DNA of 64,000 bases from G963662905 sp963676725 (GCA_963676725.1 OY781463.1:4774001-4838000), one strand, 5' to 3'; positions 18,478 through 28,974 are shown, counted from the first letter of the stretch. Notes: generated by a model not told the origin, from the sequence alone. A program made the numbers and translations.

Positions 18478-20295
18478 ATGAAGAAACAACAGCAATACAC
18501 ATCAAGAAAGTATGTGCTAATAACCATATTATTTGTGACTGCATTGATTTATCTTGGCAAGCTGTTTTATATACAGGTGATTGAAGATAAATATAAGGCT
18601 TTGTCATACAGTAATGTACGGCGCACGGTAATCATTCATCCCTCTAGAGGGCTGATTTTTGACCGAAACAATAAATTGCTTGTTTCCAATGATGTTGCTT
18701 ATGATCTTATGGTTATCCCCAAGCAGGTTAAAGAAATTGACACAGCTCTTTTATGCCGTTTAACAAAAATAAGCCGAGAAGATTTCCTGCTCAAAATGAA
18801 GCGGGCAAAAAAATATTCTAAATACAAAGCCTCTGTTTTTGAAGCCCAGATTAGTAAGAAAACCTATGGTTTTTTGCAGGAAAAACTCTTTGAATTTCCC
18901 GGTTTCTTCGTGCAGCCCAGAGCTATCCGCCATTACGACGAGAAAGTTGCGGCTCATGTTTTGGGTTATGTTAGTGAGGTAAACCAAAAGGATTTAAACA
19001 AAAAAGAGTATTACAGCTCAGGCGATTATATTGGTAAAACTGGGCTTGAAAAATACTATGAAAACGAACTGAGGGGCGAAAAAGGGAAAGCCATCAAAAC
19101 CGTTGATGTCTTTAATAGGGAGAAAGGCAGTTTTGAAAATGGAAAATATGATGTGCAGCCCGTTGCCGGGAAAAATATTTATACAAGCCTCGATAGGGAT
19201 TTGCAGCTCTTTGGCGAGCAATTAATGCAAAACAAAAGAGGCAGTATTGTTGCGATAGAACCCTCGAGCGGCGAAGTTCTTGCTTTGGTGTCTTCTCCTG
19301 CATTTGATCCCAATCTGTTGATTGGCCGCGAAAGGGGCAAGAATTTTCACAAACTGAGCCAGGATACGCTTCAGCCTTTGTTCAATCGAGCTGTGTCAGC
19401 CCGCTACCCACCCGGTTCTACTTTTAAAATGATGAATGCCCTTATTGGATTACAGGAAGGTGTTTTGACCCTGCAAACAAAATATAGTTGTCAGGGGCCG
19501 GAATCGTCACCAATTAAATGCACACACTATCATACTACCCCTTTAAATGTAGTGCAATCCATTGAAATCAGTTGCAATCCTTTTTATTGGAATGTGTTTA
19601 AAAGCATTATCGAAAATCCGGACTTTAATGACACTTATTTGGGTTATAACACCTGGCGCGATTATGTGATTCAATTCGGATTGGATAAAACCTTTCAGAC
19701 AGATATTCTTAGCCAACGGCAGCCGAATGTTCCAAAATCCTCTTATTTTGATTATTACCACAAAAAAAACCATTGGAAAGCCATAACAGTTCGATCATTG
19801 GCTATTGGGCAGGGGGAAATTGAGTTGTCGCCTTTGCAATTGGCAAATTATACCGCGGCAATTGCAAATCGTGGGTATTTTTATACGCCCCACTTGGGGA
19901 TCCGTATTGGGAATAATGAGGCTAATGATAGTGTTGTTGTTGAAAAACATGATATTGCAATAGATCGCGAAAATTTTGAAATCATTATTGAGGGGATGGA
20001 TCTTGTTTATAGGGGGGAAGAAGGCACAGCACGATGGTATCGCACCGATAGCTTATCTATATGCGGAAAAACAGGAACAGCAGAAAACCCCCATGGCGAA
20101 GATCATTCTATATTTATTGCTTTTGCACCAAAGGACAATCCGAAAATCGCAGTGGCTGTTGTGGTTGAAAATGGCGGCTTCGGGTCAACATGGGCTGCTC
20201 CCATAGCCACACTGATGATCGAGCAATATCTGAGAAAAAAAACCACTGACTCTTGGTTTAAAGAAAAAATGATGAACGAACACCCGAAAGAGTAA
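18478..20295 (+). CDS. mrdA: Penicillin-binding protein 2 (elongation transpeptidase)
   Basis: 605 residues. A single N-terminal membrane anchor (about 13-35), a dimerisation region with RRTVIIHPSRGLIFDRN, and a transpeptidase domain with catalytic Ser314 in PGSTFKM, the SCN motif near residue 363 and KTGTAENP near 523. It cross-links peptidoglycan during cell elongation with RodA, whose gene starts 1 nt after its stop. mreB, mreC and mreD, often upstream in related genomes, are not in the window next to it. Confidence 0.95.
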   Translation: MKKQQQYTSRKYVLITILFVTALIYLGKLFYIQVIEDKYKALSYSNVRRTVIIHPSRGLIFDRNNKLLVSNDVAYDLMVIPKQVKEIDTALLCRLTKISREDFLLKMKRAKKYSKYKASVFEAQISKKTYGFLQEKLFEFPGFFVQPRAIRHYDEKVAAHVLGYVSEVNQKDLNKKEYYSSGDYIGKTGLEKYYENELRGEKGKAIKTVDVFNREKGSFENGKYDVQPVAGKNIYTSLDRDLQLFGEQLMQNKRGSIVAIEPSSGEVLALVSSPAFDPNLLIGRERGKNFHKLSQDTLQPLFNRAVSARYPPGSTFKMMNALIGLQEGVLTLQTKYSCQGPESSPIKCTHYHTTPLNVVQSIEISCNPFYWNVFKSIIENPDFNDTYLGYNTWRDYVIQFGLDKTFQTDILSQRQPNVPKSSYFDYYHKKNHWKAITVRSLAIGQGEIELSPLQLANYTAAIANRGYFYTPHLGIRIGNNEANDSVVVEKHDIAIDRENFEIIIEGMDLVYRGEEGTARWYRTDSLSICGKTGTAENPHGEDHSIFIAFAPKDNPKIAVAVVVENGGFGSTWAAPIATLMIEQYLRKKTTDSWFKEKMMNEHPKE

Positions 20296-20296
20296 A

Positions 20297-21556
20297 ATGA
20301 GAAAACAAACCAACATATTTCAAAACATCGATTGGGTATTGGTTTTCCTCTATCTGGCGCTGGTTTTTGCAGGCTGGAGCAATATTTATGCAGCTGTGTA
20401 TAACGAAGATCATCAAAGCATACTCGATATTACACAGAACTACGGCAGGCAGCTCATCTGGATTTCTACTTCCGTTGTACTGGGTATTATTATCCTTTTT
20501 ATCGACAGCAAGCTGTTTTATGCTTTTTCCTATTTAATATATGGCCTCGTTTTGCTTTTGCTTGCCAGCGTTTTGCTTATTGGAAAAGAAGTTGCAGGGG
20601 CGCAAAGCTGGTTTCAAATCGGATCCTTTTCGCTTCAGCCGTCAGAATTTGCTAAAGCGGCTACTGCTCTTGCTTTGGCGCATTTCTTAAGTGGTCGAGA
20701 AATAAACCTTAAAGAAACAAGGTCGAGAATCATTAGTGCAATGATTATTGGCCTGCCTGCTTTATTGATCCTGATGCAAAATGATACCGGATCTGCATTG
20801 GTGTATTTTGCTTTAATTTTGGTGCTTTACCGTGAAGGCCTTTCCGGAGATTTCCTGATCCTTGGATTTATAATTGCGGTTCTTTTTGTGCTTACTCTTC
20901 TGATTGATAAATATATAGTGCTGGGGCTTTTTGCTGCAGGGATTATTCTTTTTTCGCTGTTTTTAAAGAAAAGCCGTCGGAATTATTTGCTTCTGGCCCT
21001 TATGTTGGTGGCAGGCTCAGGGATTATTTTTAGCGTAAACTATGCCTTTAATAATGTTCTGGAACCGCATCAAAAAATACGCATTAATGTATTGCTTGGA
21101 AAGGAAACTGATATTCATGGTGCCGGATATAATGTACATCAATCGCTTATTGCCATTGGGTCGGGTGGACTAACCGGAAAGGGCTTTTTGCAGGGAACAC
21201 AAACCAAATACGATTTTGTTCCGGAGCAAAGCACCGATTTTATCTTTTGTACAATAGGAGAAGAATGGGGCTTTCTGGGCACAGGAATTACTATATTGCT
21301 TTTTGCAGCATTATTACTCAGGCTAATCAAAGTAGCAGAACGGCAGCGATCCCATTTTAGCCGGATTTATGGCTATGCAGTATTTGCGATTATTTTTTTC
21401 CATTTTGCTATAAATATTGGTATGACCATTGGACTTGTGCCCGTGATTGGCATCCCCTTGCCTTTCTTCAGTTATGGGGGCAGTTCCCTCTGGGGGTTTA
21501 CGGTATTATTGTTTATTTTTATTAGGCAGGATGCAGGCAGGATGCAGTTATTATAA
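20297..21556 (+). CDS. rodA: RodA, SEDS-family peptidoglycan polymerase
   Basis: 419 residues, about ten membrane helices. Characteristic SEDS segments are present: GSFSLQPSEFAK near residue 110, LMQNDTGSALVYF near 155, GKGFLQGTQTKYDFVPEQSTDFIF near 300 and PFFSYGGSSLW near the end. It polymerises lipid II into glycan strands at the elongation complex together with PBP2, the gene just upstream. Confidence 0.95.
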   Translation: MRKQTNIFQNIDWVLVFLYLALVFAGWSNIYAAVYNEDHQSILDITQNYGRQLIWISTSVVLGIIILFIDSKLFYAFSYLIYGLVLLLLASVLLIGKEVAGAQSWFQIGSFSLQPSEFAKAATALALAHFLSGREINLKETRSRIISAMIIGLPALLILMQNDTGSALVYFALILVLYREGLSGDFLILGFIIAVLFVLTLLIDKYIVLGLFAAGIILFSLFLKKSRRNYLLLALMLVAGSGIIFSVNYAFNNVLEPHQKIRINVLLGKETDIHGAGYNVHQSLIAIGSGGLTGKGFLQGTQTKYDFVPEQSTDFIFCTIGEEWGFLGTGITILLFAALLLRLIKVAERQRSHFSRIYGYAVFAIIFFHFAINIGMTIGLVPVIGIPLPFFSYGGSSLWGFTVLLFIFIRQDAGRMQLL

Positions 21557-21729
21557 ATTCTAACTGAGCGTTTTTATTGCAAAAAATGTGCGAATCCGAA
21601 CGAAGCGGAACCCATAAATACACATTTTATTTGAAATTCCTTAGCTGTATACCAATAAATTATTGATATTCAGTGTGCTTAGTCTTATGGCATAATTCCT
21701 GAGACAAATACGGGAAATTATGTTATTTG
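21557..21729 (+). promoter_or_regulatory. Leader of permease 3 with a -24/-12-like motif
   Basis: TGGCATAATTCCTGAGACA at 21688-21706 resembles GGGCATATTCCTTGACA at 3776-3792 upstream of permease 1. The -24-like GG is conserved, the -12-like element is not canonical. Shared control of the permeases by the sigma-54 regulator is possible but weakly supported. Confidence 0.25.
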
Positions 21730-24150
21730 ATGATTACTGCCTATATAAAACATAGCCTGCGTCGCTTTAGCAAAGGAAAGACCTATACTTTCCTGAATAT
21801 TGCCGGACTCACAGCAGGGCTGAGTGCAGCACTCATTATCTTTTTATGGATTGCGCATGAAACCGCCTTTGATCGCCAATGGGAAGGCAATCCGATTATA
21901 TACAGGTTGACCGAAGGGATCAATTACAATAATGGCAATGTGGATGATTTTGCGCTAAGCGGGTTTCCATTGGGGCCATCACTGCAACAAAGTATTCCGT
22001 CCATAAGTGCTTATACTCGTATTTCATACAGCGGCAGCCCACAATTGGTTTGGAAAGAAGAACAATCATACTCTGTTGAAAACCTGAATTATGTTGATAC
22101 TAATTTCCTGAGTTTTTTTCCATATCCAATTGTATACGGAGATGCCACATATGCACTTGATGCTCCCGAAAAGGCTGTTTTGGAGAAAAAAACAGCTCAA
22201 AGGATTTTTGGAGAGATAAACCCAATTGGCCAAAGCCTCAGGATTTCAGGAAAAGAGTTTGTTGTGAGTGCTGTATATGATGCCGGTGCTGTAAAAACCC
22301 ATCTTGATCCGGATATATTATTGCCCAATACAAATTATACCAAAGAGACTGTTGATTCCTACAATAGGGATTGGACGCGCATGGTCAATTATACATACAT
22401 TCAATTTCTGTCCCCACCGGATATGGACTTGTTCCGTAAACAAATGCTTGAGTGGAACGAAAAAGTAATCGGGGAATGGATTAAGCAGCACGAACTTACA
22501 TGGAGCCTGGGTTTTAAAGCCCAAGCCGTTGAAGACGTACATTTTACAAGCAATTTGCAGTACGATTTTCCGGGAAATAGCAACCCCAAACTCATCTATA
22601 TTTTCGGAACAATTGCTTTGTTTATTTTGTTGCTGGCCAGTATCAATTATATTAACCTGAGCACCGCCCGTGCAGTAAAGCGAGCTCGGGAAACCGGAAT
22701 CCGTAAACTTGTTGGTGCAACACGGCGAAGCTTGATCGGGCTTTATATTTCCGAATCGATTTTTCTTGTTTTTATAGCTTTTGGCTTCTCCCTTGTTCTT
22801 GCTGAACTCCTTTTGCCTTTTTTTAACAGGATAACAGGTCTGGATTCTCTTTATATTAGTCTATTCAGTACAGGACAATGGATAATCATTGTTTCCGGTA
22901 TTGTTTTATTGGGTATTTTAAGTGGTTTTTTCCCTGCATTTGTTTTAAGCAGTTTTAAACCAAGCGAAGCGATAAAAGGAGGAGGCGCCCCAGTTTCGGG
23001 CGGACAATCAGGAAATTTGGAGGGGATTTCCCGTCAAGTTCTTGTCGTATTTCAGTTTTTTGTTTCTACTGCACTCATCTTTTCCACGCTTATTGTGCAT
23101 TCGCAGATGAACCATATGAAATCGCATGATCCTGGTTTTAATCAGGAACATATAATGATCCTACAAATACCAAAAGATACAACTCTTATAAAAAAGTTGC
23201 CGGATATGCGCACACGATTTTTGCAGCAATCGGGCATTAAAAATGTTTCTATAGCGGGCCATGTGCCCAGCCGTCGGCCGGGAAGGCTTACCTTTTATAT
23301 CGATCGTAATGGTCAATGGGAACAACAAATGATGACATTGTATGTTGTTGATCATCATTATATTGACTTATTAAACATTCCACTAATAGATGGGCGTTTT
23401 TTTGATGAGCGAAATAAAACCGATGGAGAAAGTGCCATTGTGCTTAATGAAGCAGCAGTGAAAATGTTGGGTTGGACAGAAAACCCCCTGGGGCGCCGAT
23501 TGGCATGCGGGCTCGGTGTTGATGGAAAAGTAGTAGGTGTTGTTAAAGATTTCAATTATGCTACTTTGCATGCGCCCATCGAGCCTCTGGCAATGCTTTT
23601 GCTTCCTAGCTATAAAAATTTTATGCTTATAAAAATTGATGGGGCGAACCTGAAAAATACAATAGCAAATATTCAGGGCGAATGGCAGGATTTTATTGGC
23701 AAATACCCATTGGATTATTTCTTTCTGAACGAAGACTTGATGAATGGTTATCAGCGTGATGAACAGCTCTTTGATATTTTTTCTGTCTTTTCAATCCTTG
23801 GTTTAATGATTTCTCTGCTTGGTTTGATAGGGCTTATTGTTTATACGGCAGAACAAAAAACACGTGAAATAGGAATCCGGAAGGCGTTAGGAGCAAAAGT
23901 GTGTCAAATTATGCTTAGTATTTCGAGAAGCTACCTTTTTTGGTTGTTTGCCGGTATTATTTTGAGTTGGCCTATTTCCTGGTATGCTATGGATCAATGG
24001 CTTTCTGATTTTGCATATCATATTGATATTCAAGCTATATATTTTCTGCTTTCTGGATTAATTAGTATGCTACTCTCTCTCATTGCGGTTGCAATCATTA
24101 CCTATAGGGCAGCCCGATCAAATCCTGTAAACGCATTAAGATACGAATAA
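21730..24150 (+). CDS. FtsX/MacB-like ABC transporter permease 3
   Basis: 806 residues from ATG 21730 (an in-frame TTG just before it is unlikely as start). Architecture as in the permeases at 3847 and 6254: N-terminal helix with TFLNIAGLTAGLSAALI, periplasmic domain, helices with GIRKLVGATRR, a second periplasmic domain, and the GIRKALGAK motif before the last helix group. It stands alone, 15 kb from the other two. No ATP-binding subunit is near it. Confidence 0.9.
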   Translation: MITAYIKHSLRRFSKGKTYTFLNIAGLTAGLSAALIIFLWIAHETAFDRQWEGNPIIYRLTEGINYNNGNVDDFALSGFPLGPSLQQSIPSISAYTRISYSGSPQLVWKEEQSYSVENLNYVDTNFLSFFPYPIVYGDATYALDAPEKAVLEKKTAQRIFGEINPIGQSLRISGKEFVVSAVYDAGAVKTHLDPDILLPNTNYTKETVDSYNRDWTRMVNYTYIQFLSPPDMDLFRKQMLEWNEKVIGEWIKQHELTWSLGFKAQAVEDVHFTSNLQYDFPGNSNPKLIYIFGTIALFILLLASINYINLSTARAVKRARETGIRKLVGATRRSLIGLYISESIFLVFIAFGFSLVLAELLLPFFNRITGLDSLYISLFSTGQWIIIVSGIVLLGILSGFFPAFVLSSFKPSEAIKGGGAPVSGGQSGNLEGISRQVLVVFQFFVSTALIFSTLIVHSQMNHMKSHDPGFNQEHIMILQIPKDTTLIKKLPDMRTRFLQQSGIKNVSIAGHVPSRRPGRLTFYIDRNGQWEQQMMTLYVVDHHYIDLLNIPLIDGRFFDERNKTDGESAIVLNEAAVKMLGWTENPLGRRLACGLGVDGKVVGVVKDFNYATLHAPIEPLAMLLLPSYKNFMLIKIDGANLKNTIANIQGEWQDFIGKYPLDYFFLNEDLMNGYQRDEQLFDIFSVFSILGLMISLLGLIGLIVYTAEQKTREIGIRKALGAKVCQIMLSISRSYLFWLFAGIILSWPISWYAMDQWLSDFAYHIDIQAIYFLLSGLISMLLSLIAVAIITYRAARSNPVNALRYE

Positions 24151-24170
24151 CCCACCCCCAAAATACAAAT

Positions 24171-24716
24171 CTATTTTTTCCTGGTAGACCCTGCCCGTGG
24201 CACAACCACAGGTGGGGTTTCAATTGTATTGCTGAGGTTCAGTGCCCGGTCCTGTATGGTAACCGTAAATTTCACCGTATCATAGGGTGAATTAAAATTA
24301 TAGATAAAAATAGTATCGTAAATCTCACCTTTAATTCCCTTATAATTTCCGGCAGGAGTGAGTAGGGGAAGGCGTCCATTCAGGCTTAATGTATCCCATT
24401 CTTCCGTTTCCTGATTGTACCAACGAAGATAAACTTCTTCCCATTCTCCCATTCTTTGTTCAAAAAAATTGATGAATAAATCATATTCATAGGGTGGGAG
24501 GGTGTCTGATGCTGTAAGGCCAATGTCGCCATCCCCATCTTCATAACTGAATGCCAGAACAGCACGATCATGAATTCCCAACTGCTCATTCATCAAAGGA
24601 GTAATACCAATATAGGAGATATGGGGAATTAGGGGCAGGTCATCTTGCTCGCGACAAGAAGAAACCGCCAATAAAAGCAGCATCAGTACAGAAACCAATC
24701 GAGGCATTTTTCGCAT
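24171..24716 (-). CDS. Secreted lipoprotein, unknown function
   Basis: 181 residues with a lipoprotein signal (MRKMPRLVSVLMLLLLAVSSC, cysteine at 21). The mature part begins with an immunoglobulin-like strand pattern and an acidic SYEDGDGDIGL motif that may bind calcium, as in many Bacteroidota surface lipoproteins with an unnamed beta-sandwich domain. It converges with permease 3. No partner gene is evident. Confidence 0.75.
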   Translation of the reverse strand: MRKMPRLVSVLMLLLLAVSSCREQDDLPLIPHISYIGITPLMNEQLGIHDRAVLAFSYEDGDGDIGLTASDTLPPYEYDLFINFFEQRMGEWEEVYLRWYNQETEEWDTLSLNGRLPLLTPAGNYKGIKGEIYDTIFIYNFNSPYDTVKFTVTIQDRALNLSNTIETPPVVVPRAGSTRKK

Positions 24717-24893
24717 AGAGCGCTAAAATAACGAAAAAATTTATGTGTCCGTACATGAGATTGACTCAAAAGTCTAGCTTAAATGCCGGAGTAGATATTA
24801 GAATGTTACAAGAGCAATTTTAAAAGATAAAAAACAAAGCACCCATTGCTTGGCTTGGCTTATAAATTCGCTTTGAGGTGATTGTATTCAATA

Positions 24894-24942
24894 CAAAAAC
24901 AGAGTCCGCTTCGATGAAAAGTGAAAAAGGGCTCTGTTTTTG
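24894..24942 (-). terminator. Terminator of the DUF389 gene
   Basis: CAAAAACAGAG and its complement CTCTGTTTTTG flank a 27-nt loop 9 bp beyond the DUF389 stop. On the minus strand the stem is followed by a short T-containing tail. The symmetry suggests it could act on either strand. Confidence 0.5.
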
Positions 24943-24951
24943 TTAAAAACA

Positions 24952-26394
24952 TTAATTCGCGCGTTTAAAAACCCTGAGTGTGGGATCATTCAATCGGATG
25001 CGCAACCATTGTTCAACAGCAATAAGTTGCTGGTTTTTGGCGCTATCATTGGCATATAAGCTGTCGATTTGCTGCAATAAAAATGCAGAAACAGTATCTT
25101 GCGGCACACTATCGTTGTGAATATTCAATTCAATCATTTCTGCATAGCTAATGCGCTCAAGGCCATGGAACTGATATCGAATCTCACGTTTCAGCTGATC
25201 GAGTGGCAACACTTTTTTGTTTTTTAGGCGCATTACTTCATTTTCGAGCAGCTCAATTTTTAGTTCTTTGTCCTTTATTAGATCCTGATTTCTCGTATAG
25301 AGGTCTTCAAGTATTCCTGTTTTAAGTTGGCTGTTCATTTCAGAAATTTTTCGGTCAAAGTCTGGGTTTTGATCCCTTTGTTGATGAATTCTGAGTTCTG
25401 TTCTGTTCGTAACCGAAAATCGTTCATGACCGCTAATACCATATTGTCCCAGCATATCCCTCAGATAAAAAATTTTGTCGTCATTGAGGCGGTCACCGAT
25501 AAAATACAGGTCAATGTATGAAGCGGTATCTGCATAGAGTATTTTGCTGTTGATGAGTTCGGTTCCTTCAAATCGGCATTTTTCGGTCACAAATCGTTCT
25601 GCAGCAATTTTAAAGCGTGTTTCCTGTATTACTCCCCAGAAAATCAATGCGCTAGGGAGAATTGTTACAATGAGGAATACATAAAAAATAATACGATATC
25701 GTTTTAATTTAGCTCGTCCTAAATAACTCACCAATGGGAATTTCAAGTATTTGACAACGAGAAATGTAGCCAGGCTGATAAAAACGGAATTAATAAAAAA
25801 GAGATAAAAAGCGCCAAAGAAATAGGCTGGTTTCATGGCGGCAAGGCCATAACCTGCCGTACAAAGTGGAGGCATAAGTGCTGTTGCAATAGCTACACCG
25901 GGAATTACACTGCTTTTCTCTTTGCGCGAACCCGCCACAATTCCGGCAAGGCCGCCAAACAAAGCCACCAAAACATCAAGAATTGTGGGTTTTGTGCGCG
26001 CTAATAATTCTGTTTGTTCGATATCAAGTGGGGTCAACATAAAATATAATGTTGAAGTAAGAAGGCTTAAACCAACAGCGATACCAAGGTTTTTTAGGGA
26101 TTTAAATAATGTTTCAAAATCGTTGGTTCCAACAGCTAGGCCTATGCCTAAAATTGGTCCCATTAAAGGCGAAATAAGCATGGCGCCAATAATCACAGCA
26201 GGCGAGTTTGAATTGAGTCCAATAGACGCAATAAATATTGAAAACATGAGAATCCATGCTGTAGGGCCACGAAACTGTATGTCTTTTTGAATCCCGGCTA
26301 TGGTCGCTTCAATATCAGCGCCTTCCCTGATGCTTAGGGTTCGCCTCAAAAAGCCACGAACTGCCCTCCAAATTATTCTAAACTCCTTTGGCAT
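24952..26394 (-). CDS. DUF389 (TIGR00341-like) membrane protein
   Basis: 480 residues. The first half holds six or seven membrane helices (about 45-270) with the family motifs SPAVIIGAMLISPLMGPI and GVAIATALMPPLCTAGYG. The second half is a soluble domain with a coiled coil near 370-400. DUF389 proteins are widespread and of unknown function, sometimes proposed to be transporters. The long soluble C-terminal domain is typical of Bacteroidota members. It stands alone, with its own terminator. Confidence 0.88.
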   Translation of the reverse strand: MPKEFRIIWRAVRGFLRRTLSIREGADIEATIAGIQKDIQFRGPTAWILMFSIFIASIGLNSNSPAVIIGAMLISPLMGPILGIGLAVGTNDFETLFKSLKNLGIAVGLSLLTSTLYFMLTPLDIEQTELLARTKPTILDVLVALFGGLAGIVAGSRKEKSSVIPGVAIATALMPPLCTAGYGLAAMKPAYFFGAFYLFFINSVFISLATFLVVKYLKFPLVSYLGRAKLKRYRIIFYVFLIVTILPSALIFWGVIQETRFKIAAERFVTEKCRFEGTELINSKILYADTASYIDLYFIGDRLNDDKIFYLRDMLGQYGISGHERFSVTNRTELRIHQQRDQNPDFDRKISEMNSQLKTGILEDLYTRNQDLIKDKELKIELLENEVMRLKNKKVLPLDQLKREIRYQFHGLERISYAEMIELNIHNDSVPQDTVSAFLLQQIDSLYANDSAKNQQLIAVEQWLRIRLNDPTLRVFKRAN

Positions 26395-26731
26395 TGTTTT
26401 CTTTTTTTAAGACTAAAAATGTACTTGTACCCATCAAAAAAATCAGACTCAATTATGCCCACGGGCAGAAAGGCAAAGCCATTCGTGCTTTTTATTAATC
26501 TATTGCCTTTGCTATATGCTACTGGTCATAAGAGATCTAACACGAAAGTACACATTTAAGGTTTTGTTTCACAAAGCCCCTAAATTTTTTTTGAAAATTA
26601 TGGATAAGTGTTGCATCTAGAATCCCTAAAATGGTTTTGATGGAATTTTGATGCAAAAAACGATGCTGTCAATTTATTCTGCATCGTTCTGTTGGGAGAT
26701 ATTATTTATGAGTTGCAGTAATAAATTTTTC
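26395..26731. other. Divergent intergenic region with a small hairpin
   Basis: About 340 bp without a gene. It holds an 8-bp stem-loop (AACGATGC at 26659-26666, GCATCGTT at 26681-26688) upstream of the patatin gene promoter. Its role is unclear. Confidence 0.4.
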
Positions 26732-26739
26732 TATCTTTG
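26713..26739 (+). promoter_or_regulatory. Promoter of the patatin/outer-membrane gene
   Basis: TTG (26713-26715) and TATCTTTG (26732-26739) are 16 bp apart. The core covers the TTG at 26737 that would otherwise be a possible start codon, so translation must begin downstream, at GTG 26761. Confidence 0.5.
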
Positions 26740-26760
26740 GTTAAACAAAACCCGATCGAC

Positions 26761-28974
26761 GTGAAACAAAGCCCTAAACTACTTATTGTCCTCATAATTT
26801 TTCTTTTAGCTGGTGTCAATGATGCGTACAGCCAAAAATCGATAAAACACGAAAAGAGCAAAAGGCCAAAAGTTGGTCTTGTGTTAAGTGGGGGCGGCGC
26901 TAAAGGACTGGCACACATAGGAGTACTAAAAACACTCGAAGAAAGTGGACTGGCAATTGATTATATTGGAGGAACAAGTATGGGTGCACTTATTGGCGCA
27001 TTATATGCAGCCGGATATAGCCCGGAGCTTATGGAGCGTATTGTTCGTGCTCAGGATTGGGATAATTTACTTCGGGACAAAATCGCGCGCAAATATCTTT
27101 CCCCAAATGAAAAAGGAACCGATGAAAAGTTTTTCGCCAGTTTTCCTGTGCGTCACGGGCAGGTAAAATTACCCGCAGGAGTTGTTGAAGGGCAACGTAT
27201 TGAATTGCTTTTTGAACGGCTTATGTCGCCCTATTCAGGCGTTACCGATTTTGATGAACTGCCGACACCCTTTCTTTGCATCGGTTGCGATATTATTACA
27301 GGCGAAGCAATTACGCTCGATCGGGGTTATCTTCCCGATGCGATGAGGTCTTCAATGTCGATTCCATCCTTTTTTACACCAATGGATTATCTGGGGCATT
27401 ACCTCGTTGATGGTGGTTTGGTGAATAATTTTCCGGTTGCAGACGTGAAACAACGAGGCGTGGATATTATTATTGGTGTGGATGTTCAGAGCGATCCTTA
27501 TACCCGAGAAGACCTGAGTTCCTTGCTGAATATCCTCAATCAAGCCTCTAGTTTCTATGCGAAAAAACGTGGCGAAGAAAATGTGGCCTTAACCGATTAT
27601 TATATTAAACCCGATATCACAGGATATGGAATTGCCAATTTTAATGATTATGATTCATTGATTGCCAGAGGGGAACGTGCCGGTTTGGCCATGTTGCCCC
27701 GTTTAAAAAAACTTGCCGATTCACTCAATGCCATTGAATATAAAAAACCGAAAGATAAAAATACCCTACCCCTTGATTCCGCTTTTATTACCAGTGTGTA
27801 TTATGAAGGGCTTTATTGGGTTTCCGAACAATATATAGAAGGGGAATTAAAAATAAGCAAGAACTCCTGGATTCGCTTAATCGACTTAGAGAAAGCCCTA
27901 AATAAGGCCTATGGCACAGGATTTTTCAAAAAAATTAATTATCGCTTACTTCCTGAAAAGAATGGAAACCGTTTGGTTATCAGGATAAAAGAAGCAGGAT
28001 CGGGTATTTTAAGCCTTGGGTTGCACTATGATAGTGATTTGCGCGCCGCATTAAATGCCAACCTTACGTTTAGAAACTGGCTTGTGGCAGGCTCAAAACT
28101 TTCCCTCTCGCTTGCTATGGGAGAAACCCCTTATTTTGATGGATATTATTTTGTTAACCGTGGTTCAAAACCGGGATTTGGAACATTTTTAAGGGGATAC
28201 CTTTTAAATATTTATGAATATGATGCATATGGCAAAAAAACAGGGAAATTTAATTTTTCCGATTACCTTCTTGGAATCTATAGTGAGCGAATGTTTGAAA
28301 ATTTATGGAGTTTAGGTTTGGGTACATCCTTTGAATTTACATCATATAGTACAAACATATCGTTTATTGATTTTAATACTATTTTTGACACCTACCTGAA
28401 TGCTTTTACTTATTTAAATATTGACGCTTACGATAAAATTGTTTATCCATCAAGCGGGTATTCCTTTGATGTGAAGGGGCATCTGGTTTATCCGATTAGT
28501 GGTCAGTATTCAGGTCTTGATCCTGCTTTTATTGTTTGTGCCAGATATGGGCATGCCCTGCCTGTAACTCAATCGTTTTCTGTAAAAATAGAACTGGGAG
28601 GAGGATTGTCTTTTTCGGAAGGTTTACCCCCCCAGTATAATTTTTATTTAGGAGGGCAAAATACGCTGCCACGCATTCCTAATATTATCCCGTTTCAAGG
28701 GGTAGACTATATGGAAGCCCGAGGTCGTCAAGCCTTATATAGCAAGCTTAGTCTTCAGAAAGAGATTTTTCGCAAAAATTATATCATTGCCCATTGGAAT
28801 GTCGGTCGAGCTGTAAATTATGCGGAGGATTTGCTGGATTTTAAGGATTATATGAGCGGATATGGGCTTACATATGGGTATGAAAGCCTGTTAGGGCCAG
28901 TGGAGCTGACATTCAGTTTATCGAATAAAGATGCCGCCCTTCTAGGTTTTCTGAATATTGGATTTAAATTATAA
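26761..28974 (+). CDS. Patatin-like phospholipase with C-terminal outer-membrane barrel
   Basis: About 737 residues from GTG 26761, which directly begins a signal peptide (KLLIVLIIFLLAGVNDAYSQ). The patatin domain (about 40-330) has the oxyanion loop LSGGGAKGLAHIG, the nucleophile elbow GTSMG and the DGG dyad in LVDGGLVNNFPVADV. It is followed by a POTRA-like segment (about 340-415) and a BamA/TamA-like beta-barrel to the end. This is the layout of PlpD-like type Vd autotransporters, which place a phospholipase A outside the cell or at the outer membrane. In Bacteroidota the enzyme is common and its role is uncertain. The next gene is the tRNA. Confidence 0.9.
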   Translation: MKQSPKLLIVLIIFLLAGVNDAYSQKSIKHEKSKRPKVGLVLSGGGAKGLAHIGVLKTLEESGLAIDYIGGTSMGALIGALYAAGYSPELMERIVRAQDWDNLLRDKIARKYLSPNEKGTDEKFFASFPVRHGQVKLPAGVVEGQRIELLFERLMSPYSGVTDFDELPTPFLCIGCDIITGEAITLDRGYLPDAMRSSMSIPSFFTPMDYLGHYLVDGGLVNNFPVADVKQRGVDIIIGVDVQSDPYTREDLSSLLNILNQASSFYAKKRGEENVALTDYYIKPDITGYGIANFNDYDSLIARGERAGLAMLPRLKKLADSLNAIEYKKPKDKNTLPLDSAFITSVYYEGLYWVSEQYIEGELKISKNSWIRLIDLEKALNKAYGTGFFKKINYRLLPEKNGNRLVIRIKEAGSGILSLGLHYDSDLRAALNANLTFRNWLVAGSKLSLSLAMGETPYFDGYYFVNRGSKPGFGTFLRGYLLNIYEYDAYGKKTGKFNFSDYLLGIYSERMFENLWSLGLGTSFEFTSYSTNISFIDFNTIFDTYLNAFTYLNIDAYDKIVYPSSGYSFDVKGHLVYPISGQYSGLDPAFIVCARYGHALPVTQSFSVKIELGGGLSFSEGLPPQYNFYLGGQNTLPRIPNIIPFQGVDYMEARGRQALYSKLSLQKEIFRKNYIIAHWNVGRAVNYAEDLLDFKDYMSGYGLTYGYESLLGPVELTFSLSNKDAALLGFLNIGFKL

